In this document: positions 17,339-25,946 of the stretch, in pieces
Numbering within the stretch: the stretch's first letter is position 1
Layout: every line of letters begins with the position of its first letter
NCBI GenBank assembly: GCA_945876095.1
Contig: CAMCMP010000026.1
Location: forward strand, 1-41,206
DNA: 41,206 nucleotides
Direction of reading: 5' to 3'
DNA from: Chitinophaga pinensis
GTDB taxonomy: Bacteria > Bacteroidota > Bacteroidia > Chitinophagales > Chitinophagaceae
Translations under genes and position numbers: made by a program
The notes under the pieces: generated by a model
Database searches by the model: none
What the model saw: the letters and a program-made list of their open reading frames with translations, nothing else
Told to the model about the DNA's origin: nothing

Positions 17339-18487
17339 ATGGCTCAAAAAAAAGTAGCATTAATTACGGGTATTACTGGCCAGGATGGAGCTTATCTTGC
17401 AGAACTTTTGTTAGAGAAAGGTTATAAGGTGCATGGTATCAAGCGCCGCTCTTCGCTTATTAATACTGATAGAATTGATCATTTATATGAAGATCCACAT
17501 ATTGAACATGCCAATATGCGTTTACACTATGGCGATATGACCGATAGTACTAATTTAATTCGTATCATACAGGAAACACAACCTGATGAGATTTATAATC
17601 TAGCAGCCATGAGTCATGTTCAGGTGAGTTTTGAAATGCCTGAATATACTGCCAACGCAGATGGTACAGGGACTCTGCGAATTTTGGAGGCAGTTAGATT
17701 GTTGGGGCTAACAAAAAAAACAAAGATATATCAGGCTTCTACTTCTGAGTTGTATGGACTAGTGCAAGAAGTACCCCAATCAGAAACCACCCCTTTTTAT
17801 CCTAGATCTCCGTATGCGGTGGCAAAATTATATGCTTATTGGATTACCGTAAATTACCGTGAGGCCTATGGTATGTTTGCTTCGAATGGAATTTTATTCA
17901 ACCACGAATCTCCGTTGAGGGGTGAAACATTTGTAACCAGAAAGATTACTCGTGCTGCAGCAAAAATTGTTTTGGGTTTGCAGGAAACTTTGTACATGGG
18001 AAATATTGATGCTCAAAGAGACTGGGGGCATGCAAAGGATTATGTAGAGGCGATGTATTTAATACTTCAACAGGAAATATCTGAGGATTTTGTAATTGCA
18101 ACAGGGGTAACTACCCGTGTAAGGGAGTTTATACGTAAAACTTTTTCTTATCTGGGAGTTGAACTAGCATTTTCAGGTTCAAATGAAGATGAAATTGCAA
18201 CCATAGCTTCTGTTGATACAACTCGCCTACAGGAATTGAGAATTCCTTTTGGTGAGCATCTTTCATCTGGAACAGTAGTGATGCGAATTGACCCTCGTTA
18301 CTACCGGCCTACTGAGGTAGAGTTATTGATTGGAGATCCTACTAAGTCTAAAACCAAACTAGGATGGAAACCAAAATACACACTAGATATGTTAATTGAA
18401 GAAATGGCATTATCGGACTTACGACTTTTTCAAAAAGATCAGCTTTTGAAAAAAGAAGGTTTTAATGTGTTGAATTATTTTGAGTAA
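17339..18487 (+). CDS. gmd: GDP-mannose 4,6-dehydratase
   Basis: A 382-residue extended SDR catalysing GDP-D-mannose to GDP-4-keto-6-deoxy-D-mannose, the first step to GDP-L-fucose. Motifs visible are GITGQDG (11-17), the arginine pair in GIKRRSS, STSELYG with the catalytic Thr/Ser-Glu, and [10 protein letters not shown] with catalytic Tyr and Lys, followed by NHESPLRGE, which is typical of GMD. The length is slightly above the usual ~370 residues, the C-terminal region ending with the [16 protein letters not shown] segment. It is the second gene of the fcl-gmd pair and is closed by a bidirectional hairpin at 18529-18558. Confidence 0.96.
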   Translation: MAQKKVALITGITGQDGAYLAELLLEKGYKVHGIKRRSSLINTDRIDHLYEDPHIEHANMRLHYGDMTDSTNLIRIIQETQPDEIYNLAAMSHVQVSFEMPEYTANADGTGTLRILEAVRLLGLTKKTKIYQASTSELYGLVQEVPQSETTPFYPRSPYAVAKLYAYWITVNYREAYGMFASNGILFNHESPLRGETFVTRKITRAAAKIVLGLQETLYMGNIDAQRDWGHAKDYVEAMYLILQQEISEDFVIATGVTTRVREFIRKTFSYLGVELAFSGSNEDEIATIASVDTTRLQELRIPFGEHLSSGTVVMRIDPRYYRPTEVELLIGDPTKSKTKLGWKPKYTLDMLIEEMALSDLRLFQKDQLLKKEGFNVLNYFE

Positions 18488-18528
18488 TATTTCCTTCTTA
18501 ACATATAATAGCTAGGTACCCTAAATAA

Positions 18529-18558
18529 CAAATCCCTCATTTTACAATGAGGGATTTG
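18529..18558. terminator. Bidirectional hairpin between gmd and the RRM gene
   Basis: A perfect 13-pair stem (18529-18541 with 18546-18558) with loop TTAC lies between convergent genes. It probably ends transcripts from both sides; its A/T-rich stem base replaces a separate U-tract. Confidence 0.8.
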
Positions 18559-18579
18559 AATTATCAGAAGATATCTTAA

Positions 18580-18993
18580 TTAATAATCTCTGTTGTAACC
18601 GCCGCTTCCGCCGCTTCTGTTACCGCCACTACCGTAGCCACCACCACTGCTTCTTCCACCGCCGCCGCCGTAACCACCGCTACCGCCGGGCTTTTTGTAA
18701 CCGCCGCCACCGCCTCCAGTGCCAAAGCTACGCTTTTTGAAATCCCCTTCCTGACGTGGTTGAGATTCGTTTACGATTAACTTACGACCTTGAACTTCGG
18801 TTTCATTTAAACCTGCGATAGCAGCCTTTGCTGCTTCATCGTCTTCCATTTCAACAAAGCCAAATCCTTTGCTGCGGCCGTTCATTTTGTCTTTCAAAAT
18901 TTTAGCACTTGAAACAGTACCAAATTGTGTGAAGAGATTGCTTAAGTCTTCGTCGGTCATTGTCCAACTTAGATTTCCTACATAAATGTTCAT
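18580..18993 (-). CDS. Glycine-rich RRM RNA-binding protein
   Basis: A 137-residue protein with one RNA recognition motif at residues 1-80: RNP2 IYVGNL (3-8) and RNP1 KGFGFVEM (42-49) carry the aromatic residues that stack on RNA. Residues from about 89 are a low-complexity tail of Gly with Ser, Tyr and Arg, ending RSGGSGGYNRDY. This architecture is common in Bacteroidota and cyanobacteria, where such proteins are often cold induced and may act as RNA chaperones. An exact promoter at 19126-19144 gives a leader of about 125 bases, similar to cold-shock mRNAs. The GC-rich GGY repeats at 18593-18720 are simply the glycine tail. Confidence 0.95.
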   Translation of the reverse strand: MNIYVGNLSWTMTDEDLSNLFTQFGTVSSAKILKDKMNGRSKGFGFVEMEDDEAAKAAIAGLNETEVQGRKLIVNESQPRQEGDFKKRSFGTGGGGGGYKKPGGSGGYGGGGGRSSGGGYGSGGNRSGGSGGYNRDY

Positions 18994-19125
18994 TGTAAAA
19001 ACTTTTTAAAATTAAAAAAAAACCTAATGACTTAGTGGGTACAATGAACTGAAAACGGACATCTAAAAAGAGTTCAATCAGCTAACGACGAAATACTAAA
19101 ACCATTAAAGCTTTACAAATGTAAC

Positions 19126-19144
19126 TATTTATTTAAAATAACAA
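19126..19144 (-). promoter_or_regulatory. Promoter of the RRM gene
   Basis: TACATTTG (minus strand, 19126-19133) is an exact -7 element, and a TTG at 19142-19144 is about one turn and a half upstream with a spacer near the usual size. The start site would be near 19122, leaving an unusually long untranslated leader of around 125 bases. Confidence 0.6.
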
Positions 19145-19234
19145 GGAAATTCAAAAAAAATCATAAAAGGGCTTTTTGGGTGGTAAAAGGGTGATTTTTT
19201 GAAGGGAACCCACCTTCCCAAACTTTAAAGGCAT

Positions 19235-19265
19235 AAAAAATCCGTCCCTTTTTACTGGGACGGAT
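19235..19265 (-). terminator. Intrinsic terminator of the rpsF-rpsR-rplI operon
   Basis: Stem ATCCGTCCC (19240-19248) pairs with GGGACGGAT (19257-19265) around an eight-base loop, and is followed on the minus strand by a T-run (19235-19240). It lies 22 bases after the rplI stop. Confidence 0.9.
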
Positions 19266-19287
19266 CATATTTCATTATTAAATGTTA

Positions 19288-19734
19288 TTATTCTGCTGTT
19301 ACTTCAAACTCAACTTCGCACTCGTTGCCGCTGCCAAAGTCGATTTTTGCCTTAAAAGTACCTAGTTCTTTAACATCATCGATGATAGTAATCCTACGAC
19401 GATCAATTTCATAGCCTTTTTGTTCTTTAATTGCACGAGCAATTTGAACTGAAGTTACACTTCCAAAAATTTTGCCAGTTGTACCTGTTTTGGCTCCAAC
19501 TTTAAGTGGACCATTTGTTAAAGTAGCTATCACACTGTTAATCTCAGCTAATAATTTAGCTTCTTTCTTAACCTGTTGCTTTACTTTTTCCTCTCTTTGT
19601 TTAAGATTGCTCGGACTAGCTTCAATAGCTAATTTAGAAGGAATCAAAAAATTACGGCCATAACCATTTTTAACTGTTACCAGTTCGTTGGCACTGCCGA
19701 GGTTGTTTACGTCTTGTATTAATATTACCTGCAT
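19288..19734 (-). CDS. rplI: 50S ribosomal protein L9
   Basis: A 148-residue L9 with the N-terminal rRNA-binding domain signature (VILIQDVNNLGSANELV, then VKNGYGRNFLIP), a long charged connecting helix (about 45-75, QREEKVKQQVKKEAKL) and the C-terminal domain beginning GTTGKIFGSVT. L9 binds 23S rRNA near the L1 stalk and supports reading-frame fidelity. It is the last gene of the operon, separated from rpsR by 88 bases that can fold (19750-19811), whereas rpsF and rpsR are almost contiguous. Confidence 0.98.
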   Translation of the reverse strand: MQVILIQDVNNLGSANELVTVKNGYGRNFLIPSKLAIEASPSNLKQREEKVKQQVKKEAKLLAEINSVIATLTNGPLKVGAKTGTTGKIFGSVTSVQIARAIKEQKGYEIDRRRITIIDDVKELGTFKAKIDFGSGNECEVEFEVTAE

Positions 19735-19749
19735 TTAGATTGCATTTTT

Positions 19750-19811
19750 ACCCAATCCTCGATACCCAGTTTTATTGGGGCGAGACTTTCATCCTACAAA
19801 GGAATTAGGGT
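19750..19811 (-). ncRNA. Candidate structured RNA between rpsR and rplI
   Basis: Read on the minus strand, an outer helix pairs ACCC-AAT-C (with two single-base bulges, 19811-19801) to G-ATT-GGGT (19757-19750). Inside lies a purine-rich internal loop and a second hairpin with CTCG/CGAG and TGGG/CCCA pairs enclosing an A-rich loop. It ends about 15 bases before the rplI start. The position fits a translational control element for L9 or a processing site. It is based on manual folding of one sequence only, and no known leader family is claimed. Confidence 0.35.
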
Positions 19812-19822
19812 GGTGAAAAAAA

Positions 19823-20089
19823 TTATTTCAAAAGATCTGTAACGTAAGGTAAAATAGCCATTTGACGGGCTTTTTTTACTGCTTCGCTTACTTTACGTTG
19901 AAACTTCAATGAGTTTCCAGAAAGACGGCGAGGTAATAATTTACCTTGTTCGTTTAAGAATTTTTTTAAGAAATCGGCATCTTTATAATCAATATAATGA
20001 ATACCCATTTTTTTAAAGCGGCAATATTTTTTTGGACGCTTTTCAGCTTTGATTGCTGTGAGATATTTTATCTCGTTAGGTTTTGCCAT
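19823..20089 (-). CDS. rpsR: 30S ribosomal protein S18
   Basis: An 88-residue S18. The conserved core [18 protein letters not shown] and the C-terminal [20 protein letters not shown] (RNA-binding, basic) are clear; the tail LPYVTDLLK is normal. S18 binds the small-subunit platform as a heterodimer with S6, encoded just upstream with a three-base gap, so the two are translationally coupled. The first cysteine of a zinc ribbon set, sometimes present in C+ forms, is not accompanied by the others, so this is the zinc-free form. Confidence 0.98.
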   Translation of the reverse strand: MAKPNEIKYLTAIKAEKRPKKYCRFKKMGIHYIDYKDADFLKKFLNEQGKLLPRRLSGNSLKFQRKVSEAVKKARQMAILPYVTDLLK

Positions 20090-20092
20090 GAT

Positions 20093-20449
20093 TTATGCCC
20101 CCGCTTTTTCGTTAGGAGAAAATTTACCGCCACTTCTCTTTTTGTTGTTGTAATCGACGGCGTATTTATCGAGTACAGTATACATGTGACGCATCACTGA
20201 TTCGTCACGTAAAAGTTGAGTTTTCAACTTTTCATTGAAGCTGGTTGGCGCTTTATACTCCATTACCCAATAAAGACCAGTGGTCTTTTTGGCGATAGGA
20301 TAGGCCAGTGATTTTAGTCCCCAGGGATTGGTGTGCACTACTTCGCCTCCGCTCTCTTTAACGATTGCTGCGAACTTGCTCTGGGCGGCTTTAAATTCCT
20401 CCTCAGACAGCACAGGGGTAAAAATCACCATCAATTCGTAATTGTTCAT
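20093..20449 (-). CDS. rpsF: 30S ribosomal protein S6
   Basis: A 118-residue S6 with the typical start NNYELMVIFTPVLSEEEF and the LAYPIAKKTTGLYWVMEY strand pair. It partners with S18 on the 30S platform. It is the first gene of rpsF-rpsR-rplI; unlike in many bacteria no ssb gene lies between rpsF and rpsR. An exact -7 element at 20509-20516 and a leader hairpin at 20482-20505 precede it. Confidence 0.98.
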   Translation of the reverse strand: MNNYELMVIFTPVLSEEEFKAAQSKFAAIVKESGGEVVHTNPWGLKSLAYPIAKKTTGLYWVMEYKAPTSFNEKLKTQLLRDESVMRHMYTVLDKYAVDYNNKKRSGGKFSPNEKAGA

Positions 20450-20481
20450 TTCCCTGATTTTAGTTTAAAAAAATTATTAAT

Positions 20482-20505
20482 CCTCGTACACAATTGTTTA
20501 CGGGG
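20482..20505 (-). promoter_or_regulatory. rpsF leader hairpin, possible S6:S18 autoregulatory site
   Basis: In the short 5' leader of rpsF the minus strand reads CCCCGTA, a ten-base loop, and TACGAGG; six of seven positions pair with one C-A mismatch. S6:S18 dimers are known to bind a leader hairpin carrying a CCG element in many bacteria, and a CCG occurs in this stem. Whether it matches that motif in detail is not established here. Confidence 0.35.
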
Positions 20506-20508
20506 CTG

Positions 20509-20516
20509 CAAAGGTA
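20509..20516 (-). promoter_or_regulatory. -7 element of the rpsF operon
   Basis: TACCTTTG on the minus strand is an exact TAnnTTTG. The start site would be near 20505, exactly where the leader hairpin begins, about 55 bases before the rpsF ATG. Confidence 0.6.
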
Positions 20517-20657
20517 AGGCTTTTATAGTTAATTTGATAATTGATATTGGATCTATTTTTTACAGTAAAATATTTTATAATATGTATACCACTGGTATAG
20601 GATACAGCGATCTTTTTATTTTAATATATACAATTGGGTAGCGAGCTTTAGGTCTGC

Positions 20658-23243
20658 CTATTTTTGGTTCTCTACTTCTATCCTAATTTCATTGCTGTAA
20701 CCTGCGAATACTGGAGAGTACATGGTTTGAATGCTAGATAAGCCATTACTAAAGTTACCCGGATGGATTACAAGTTGTTGAAATTCAATTATGTAACTAC
20801 CTTTTGATAACCTGTTAATAAAAAAATTGGTACTGACTTCCCCATTGCTTTGATAATACCCCCAACTGCCCTTTGATTGATACCTATTCTTTGTTCCTAT
20901 TGGAACCAAACAGGCTGCTCTTTGGTCTTTTAATTGTAGGTATTCTATATCTCGGGTAGCTTTAATTTGTAATCGTACTTTTATTATATCACCTACTTGA
21001 AGAGTTGCAACTTCTTTAATGGGTAATAAAAGAATGCCTTTGTTGGATTTTTTTTCGACAAACAATTGTTTGGTTAATTTTAATGAACTCTCAATATTCT
21101 TTATTTTATCCAAGTCTTCGAAATATTGCCAATAAACTGCTCCCCATCCTTGATAATTATCAAATTTTGGTTCCCCCGGCTTAACAGTAATGGAAATATT
21201 GCCCATTGAAGAATTTACTTTTTCTGATTCAATACTATATTTAAAATAAGCTGTTTGATTCTCTGCCAATATTTTATTTGCTTCGGTAGAGTAAGATATA
21301 TCTTGAGAGTTTAAATTGAATACTCCTATTTTTTTTTCACCGAGAGAGATAATTAGTTCTTTATTTTGAGATCGTAATAAGTTAATCGGCTCTTCATTTT
21401 TTTGATTGCTCAATAGTAAAGCATAACATGCTGCAGCAGTTGCTTTGCTTGTATTCCAATGATGGGTTTGTTTTTGTTGTAGTAACCAAATTTTTAATTC
21501 ATTCATCGTTTCTTCATTTTCATCTAAAGTAGAAAATGCTTCTATCATGATCGACTGACTTTCAACAGGTGACCATTGCAAAGAGTAGCCGCCTGTATTC
21601 CACTCTTTCCAGTACCTACCTAATTCTTTACTTTTAGAGGTTCTTTGCTTTAATGATTGGATAATCAATTTAGCAGTTGCTTGTTCATTGGATCTTTTGA
21701 ATGCCAATGCAATCATCGCTTGATTATTTTTACCAAATCCTGGCCAATATTTTTTTGCTTGACCAACGAAATAATGATGCGCTTTTTTAAAAGAATCAGC
21801 TAAGGGGTAGTCTTGAAAAAAACTACGTAAGTAGATGTAATGAATAGTAGCATACTCCAGATTGTTTTTTGAAAACAATACTTTATTTTTCGCTAGCCTT
21901 TTATATTCTTCCTGTATTTTTTTATCCAGGTAAGGAATAGCCTTGTCTACTATTATTTTAATATTTCGAAAGTCATTGTTTTCTATAGCCTTTAATTTAC
22001 TAAGCTGTCCAATTCCGGAAATGATATATTGTGTTAAATAGTTGTCTTCAGGTCCGTTCTTCCACCAGCTAAAGGCGCCATTCGGTCTTTGTAATTCGAT
22101 TAGTTGTTGAATCGAATTTTCTATTTCGTCGGATATTTTTGTACTATCAAAAACTGATGCAATGTTTTTCTTTTGAGTGCTTTCTTCTATCGCATTCATT
22201 ACCCAAGGCGTTTCTTGAAGTATTGCCAAGCTTAGTTCTTTATTGTTTTGAAGATTTGAAAGCAATTCACTTTTTGTTGTGTTGGTTGGTGTGGCATTGA
22301 TCTGACCCTCTGTTTGCCATTTAGAAAATATTTCTTTTAATGAAGGCATAGTTCGATTGATATGCATGGCCAATACATTGGCATAGTACTTGTTAAAAAT
22401 TTGCTCTGTACTTTCAAAAACGGGTTCCATTAAATAAGGTAAAGCTTGTATTACATACCAGATTGGATTGGTAGTATATTCAACCGTTATTCCTTGATTT
22501 TTAATGGAGGTGTTTTCTTCACTCAGTAGTAATTTTTTAAATGTAAAATTGTTGCCTTCGGCCTTACTATTATTTAATGGCAAGTTTTCAGTAATTAAAA
22601 TTCGGTTGGTTACTATCGGAATAGTGAATTCTTTAACATCGGAAAAATTGATTTCTATATTTTCTTTTGATTTCGAAATATTTTTATCGGTGCTATTTGA
22701 AAAATTGACAGAATCGTTTTTATTTATATGCTCTTTGATTAATTTAGTTGGTTTGTTAGTTGCAGTAACTATGTATTTCAACGCGGAATTAAAATTGTAA
22801 GGAATCTCTATTGGAAATTTGATATCCAAACTTTGACCCACTGCAACAGTAAAATACTGTGTAGGAAATATATTTTTAAACCATCCGTCTACCGATTGGT
22901 TACTAGCTGCATTTAATAAAGACAATTGAGTTGTTCCAGTTAATTCATGATCACTTAAATTAATAATTTTTGCATTTAATTCTATTCGATCGCCTTCTCG
23001 TAAAAATTTAGGAGCTTGCATCTCAACCTGTAAAGGTTTTTGAGCAAGTTCATTACTATTTTCTTTATACTGAATTGATTTTTTCTTGTTAGTTGTCTGG
23101 GTAATTTCTTTTTTTTTGAGCTTAGTTATTTTTTTCCAAAAATGAGAATACGTAATAATAGGACTTGCTTCAACGATTTGAGAGATTGAAGTTGCTATTA
23201 ATACGAGTAAGCATATTCTTTTAAAAAACATAGTAGATGCCAT
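20658..23243 (-). CDS. Secreted half-length alpha-2-macroglobulin-like protein
   Basis: The 861-residue product starts with a signal peptide (MFFKRICLLVLIATSISQIVEA from the second Met; the first Met is four codons earlier). A lysine-rich linker (about 36-70) leads straight into PKFLREGDRIELNAKI (79-94), which in full-length bacterial A2M proteins lies past the middle of a roughly 1900-residue chain. TVEYTTNPIWYVIQALPYLM (253-272), the alpha-helical segment with RPNGAFSWWKNGPED, and a full C-terminus with HPGNFSNGLSSIQTMYSP follow. The thioester site is FESTEQ (276-281), with serine where the family usually has cysteine, so no covalent trapping is expected. An Asn/Lys-rich insertion (about 165-205) is also unusual. 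Its role is unknown; it stands alone downstream of sucD. Confidence 0.82.
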   Translation of the reverse strand: MASTMFFKRICLLVLIATSISQIVEASPIITYSHFWKKITKLKKKEITQTTNKKKSIQYKENSNELAQKPLQVEMQAPKFLREGDRIELNAKIINLSDHELTGTTQLSLLNAASNQSVDGWFKNIFPTQYFTVAVGQSLDIKFPIEIPYNFNSALKYIVTATNKPTKLIKEHINKNDSVNFSNSTDKNISKSKENIEINFSDVKEFTIPIVTNRILITENLPLNNSKAEGNNFTFKKLLLSEENTSIKNQGITVEYTTNPIWYVIQALPYLMEPVFESTEQIFNKYYANVLAMHINRTMPSLKEIFSKWQTEGQINATPTNTTKSELLSNLQNNKELSLAILQETPWVMNAIEESTQKKNIASVFDSTKISDEIENSIQQLIELQRPNGAFSWWKNGPEDNYLTQYIISGIGQLSKLKAIENNDFRNIKIIVDKAIPYLDKKIQEEYKRLAKNKVLFSKNNLEYATIHYIYLRSFFQDYPLADSFKKAHHYFVGQAKKYWPGFGKNNQAMIALAFKRSNEQATAKLIIQSLKQRTSKSKELGRYWKEWNTGGYSLQWSPVESQSIMIEAFSTLDENEETMNELKIWLLQQKQTHHWNTSKATAAACYALLLSNQKNEEPINLLRSQNKELIISLGEKKIGVFNLNSQDISYSTEANKILAENQTAYFKYSIESEKVNSSMGNISITVKPGEPKFDNYQGWGAVYWQYFEDLDKIKNIESSLKLTKQLFVEKKSNKGILLLPIKEVATLQVGDIIKVRLQIKATRDIEYLQLKDQRAACLVPIGTKNRYQSKGSWGYYQSNGEVSTNFFINRLSKGSYIIEFQQLVIHPGNFSNGLSSIQTMYSPVFAGYSNEIRIEVENQK

Positions 23244-23352
23244 TTACATACAAGATATCAATCAAATGATTGGTTTGTTCTTAACGAATGATTTGATTCT
23301 TAAGCTGTTTAAAATTTATCACTTGGATAAAAATTAGATCATTGACTTTTTC

Positions 23353-23400
23353 ATTGAATCAAACAACCCCCGGCAGAAACCGAGGGTTGTTTGATTCAAT
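23353..23400. terminator. Long perfect hairpin between sucD and the A2M-like gene
   Basis: A 17-pair perfect stem (23353-23369 with 23384-23400) is extended in its loop by CGG/CCG (371-373 with 380-382). It directly follows the sucD stop on the minus strand. There is no T-run after it, so it may be a terminator of weak type or an mRNA 3'-end stabiliser. Confidence 0.65.
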
Positions 23401-23413
23401 AACTATAAAAAGA

Positions 23414-24289
23414 TTATTTTTTTAGTGCCTCGGCCATTGTTTTACCAATATCTGCTGGACTAGCAACAACATGTATTCCACAAGCTGTCATAATTTTCAT
23501 TTTGGCTGCTGCTGTATCATCTTCACCTCCAACAATTGCTCCTGCATGACCCATTCTACGACCTGGAGGTGCAGTTTGACCAGCAATAAAACCAACTACA
23601 GGCTTTTTATTACCAGTTGATTTTATATAATTAGCTGCTTCTGCTTCCATGCCACCACCAATTTCACCAATCATTACTATTGCATCAGTTTCAGGATCAT
23701 TCATAAATAACTCAACCGCTTCTTTAGTGGTAGTTCCAATGATTGGATCACCTCCAATGCCGATTGCTGTAGAGATACCTAAACCTGCTTTGGCTACTTG
23801 GTCTGCTGCTTCATAAGTTAAGGTTCCACTTTTAGACACTATTCCAATTCTTCCTTTTACAAAAATAAATCCAGGCATGATACCAACTTTACATTCTCCT
23901 GCAGTAATAACTCCTGGACAATTAGGACCTATCAAGCGAGTAGTCTTACCTAACAAATAATTTTTTACTTTCACCATATCTTGAACAGGAATACCTTCTG
24001 TAATACATACCACCAATGCAATGCCAGCGTCTGCGGCTTCCATTATTGCATCTGCTGCAAATGCAGGAGGAACAAAAATTATACTTACATCAGCACCAGT
24101 TGATTTTACCGCATCTGCTACTGTATTAAAAACAGGTTTTTCCAAATGCATGCTACCGCCTTTTCCCGGTGTAACACCACCAACCAAGTTAGTGCCATAT
24201 TCAATCATTTGTGTAGCGTGGAAACTACCTTCAGTACCTGTAAATCCCTGAACTATAATTTTGGAGTTTTTATTAACTAAAACTGACAT
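23414..24289 (-). CDS. sucD: Succinate-CoA ligase (ADP/GDP-forming) subunit alpha
   Basis: A 291-residue alpha subunit that, with SucC, converts succinyl-CoA to succinate with nucleotide phosphorylation in the TCA cycle. The CoA-binding Rossmann start [20 protein letters not shown], the LIGPNCPG motif, and the phospho-histidine loop [13 protein letters not shown] with His248 are all present, and the length matches E. coli SucD closely. The sucC gene is not adjacent, which is usual in Bacteroidota. It has its own exact -7 element at 24325-24332 and ends at the hairpin 23353-23400, so it is probably monocistronic. Confidence 0.98.
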   Translation of the reverse strand: MSVLVNKNSKIIVQGFTGTEGSFHATQMIEYGTNLVGGVTPGKGGSMHLEKPVFNTVADAVKSTGADVSIIFVPPAFAADAIMEAADAGIALVVCITEGIPVQDMVKVKNYLLGKTTRLIGPNCPGVITAGECKVGIMPGFIFVKGRIGIVSKSGTLTYEAADQVAKAGLGISTAIGIGGDPIIGTTTKEAVELFMNDPETDAIVMIGEIGGGMEAEAANYIKSTGNKKPVVGFIAGQTAPPGRRMGHAGAIVGGEDDTAAAKMKIMTACGIHVVASPADIGKTMAEALKK

Positions 24290-24324
24290 TGATTAAAAAT
24301 TAGTAATGAAATGTATAATCTTCG

Positions 24325-24332
24325 CAAAGATA
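24325..24332 (-). promoter_or_regulatory. -7 element of sucD
   Basis: TATCTTTG on the minus strand is an exact TAnnTTTG, 36 bases before the sucD ATG and placed between the mlaF stop and sucD. A clear -33 TTTG is lacking. Confidence 0.55.
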
Positions 24333-24355
24333 GGGGATTGCTAAAAGTGAATTGG

Positions 24356-25186
24356 TTAATTTGATAATTTGTCTCCGTTTTTTAGAATTTCTTCCATGTT
24401 ACGGTCATCGGATATGATTCCTTTTGCCTCTAACATACGCATGTCCTTGGCATCTTGAAGAAATTTAGAGGCGAAAATAAATTCATTGAGCCGCTCATTT
24501 TTTGAAAAGATAATTTCTTCATTGTTGCCTGTCCACTCTTTCTTTCCTTGGTACATATATAAAATATTCTCCCCAATTTCCATCACACTATTCATATCAT
24601 GGGTATTTATAACGGTAGTCATATTAAACTCTTTAGTAATATCAAAAATAAGTTTGTCGATTACTAAACTAGTCTGAGGGTCTAAACCAGAGTTAGGTTC
24701 ATCGCAGAATAAATATTTGGGATTTAATACAATTGCCCTGGCAATACCCACTCTTTTTTTCATTCCACCACTTAATTCAGAGGGGAATTTATTATTGGCA
24801 TCTTCTAAATTTACTCGAGCAAGGACTTCGTTTACCCTTATTTTTTTTTCTCCATAATTCATCTTGGAAAACATTTCGAGGGGAAACATTATATTTTGCT
24901 CAACCGTTAAGCTGTCAAATAAAGCAGACCCCTGAAACAACATTCCAATTTGTTGTCGAAGTCCCTTTCTACTTTGGTTATTCATTTCAGTAAAACTGAT
25001 GCCATCATAGAAAATTTCACCTCTGTCTGGTTCAAATAATCCAACCAAACATTTTTGTAAAACAGTTTTTCCACTTCCGCTTGTGCCTATAATTAAATTG
25101 CATTTACCGGTCTGCATTACGTGACTAACCTCCGAGAGTACTTTATTTTCTCCAAACTGTTTACCAATATTTATAAATTCAATCAT
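24356..25186 (-). CDS. mlaF: ABC transporter ATP-binding protein, MlaF-like
   Basis: A 276-residue ATPase with Walker A GTSGSGKT (34-41), signature LSGGMKKR (about 138-145), Walker B YLFCDEPNSGLDP and the H-loop in VINTHDMNS. The GMKKR version of the signature is typical of the Mla/Ttg2/TGD lipid transport family, which moves phospholipids between the inner and outer membranes. It follows the MlaE-like permease gene by 12 bases. No MlaD substrate-binding (MCE) gene lies beside it in this window, so the third component must be elsewhere. Confidence 0.92.
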   Translation of the reverse strand: MIEFINIGKQFGENKVLSEVSHVMQTGKCNLIIGTSGSGKTVLQKCLVGLFEPDRGEIFYDGISFTEMNNQSRKGLRQQIGMLFQGSALFDSLTVEQNIMFPLEMFSKMNYGEKKIRVNEVLARVNLEDANNKFPSELSGGMKKRVGIARAIVLNPKYLFCDEPNSGLDPQTSLVIDKLIFDITKEFNMTTVINTHDMNSVMEIGENILYMYQGKKEWTGNNEEIIFSKNERLNEFIFASKFLQDAKDMRMLEAKGIISDDRNMEEILKNGDKLSN

Positions 25187-25198
25187 AAAATTCGTTTC

Positions 25199-25942
25199 TT
25201 AGTGAGTTAGTAATAGCTGTGTTAAAACATAGTCAGCAAATAAAAGCATGATGCAGCTTACTACTACGCTTTTGGTACTACTTCTTCCTATTTCCAGTGC
25301 TCCTCCTTTTACATAGTATCCGTAATAAGAGGGAATACTAGTAATAATAAAAGCGAAAGTGTAAGATTTAATTAATGCAAAAGTTACATTATAGGGAATA
25401 AATTTAGTAAGTAAACCTCTGTCAAATGCATCAGACGATATGATTCCAGATGCAACACCAGCAAGTCGTCCTCCCCAAATACCTAGTACCATTGAAATAA
25501 TTACTAGCAAAGGAATCGTTAGCATTGCTGCAGCAATTTTGGGTAATATTAAATAAGCCTTGGTATTGATGCCCATTATTTCTAATGCATCAATTTGTTC
25601 ACTTACTCTCATGTTTCCTAATTCACTTGCAATTTTACTTCCAATTACTCCTGCCAATACAATACAAACTAAGGTTGGTGAAAATTCAAGAATTACGGTG
25701 TCTCTTACTATTAGCGCAATCGTTTCGGTTGGAATAAGCGGACTCACTAATTGGTAAGAAGTTTGAACCGCACTCACCGCTCCGATAAATACAGAAATGA
25801 TCGAAACGATTCCCAAAGATCCAATGCCTATGTCTACGCATTGGCGCATGAATTCTTTCCAATACATTTTAGTATTTTCTGGCTTGGTAAACATTCCCTT
25901 CAGCATTATCAGATACCGGCCGAAGTGTGTGAAAAATTCCAT
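25199..25942 (-). CDS. mlaE: ABC transporter permease, MlaE-like
   Basis: A 247-residue integral membrane protein with about five hydrophobic segments and the MlaE family motifs GSKIASELGNMRVSEQIDAL and ALEIMGINTKAYLILPK. The start MEFFTHFGRYLIMLKGMF is typical of Bacteroidota MlaE. With MlaF it forms the inner-membrane core of a phospholipid transporter that maintains outer-membrane asymmetry. An exact -7 element begins only five bases upstream of the start codon, so the mRNA might be leaderless. Confidence 0.93.
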   Translation of the reverse strand: MEFFTHFGRYLIMLKGMFTKPENTKMYWKEFMRQCVDIGIGSLGIVSIISVFIGAVSAVQTSYQLVSPLIPTETIALIVRDTVILEFSPTLVCIVLAGVIGSKIASELGNMRVSEQIDALEIMGINTKAYLILPKIAAAMLTIPLLVIISMVLGIWGGRLAGVASGIISSDAFDRGLLTKFIPYNVTFALIKSYTFAFIITSIPSYYGYYVKGGALEIGRSSTKSVVVSCIMLLFADYVLTQLLLTH

Positions 25943-25946
25943 TTTA

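Noticed and set aside
18593..18720. GC-rich triplet-like repeats of CCGCC and CCACC
   Set aside because: They encode the glycine-rich tail of the RRM protein and are not a separate repeat array or CRISPR.
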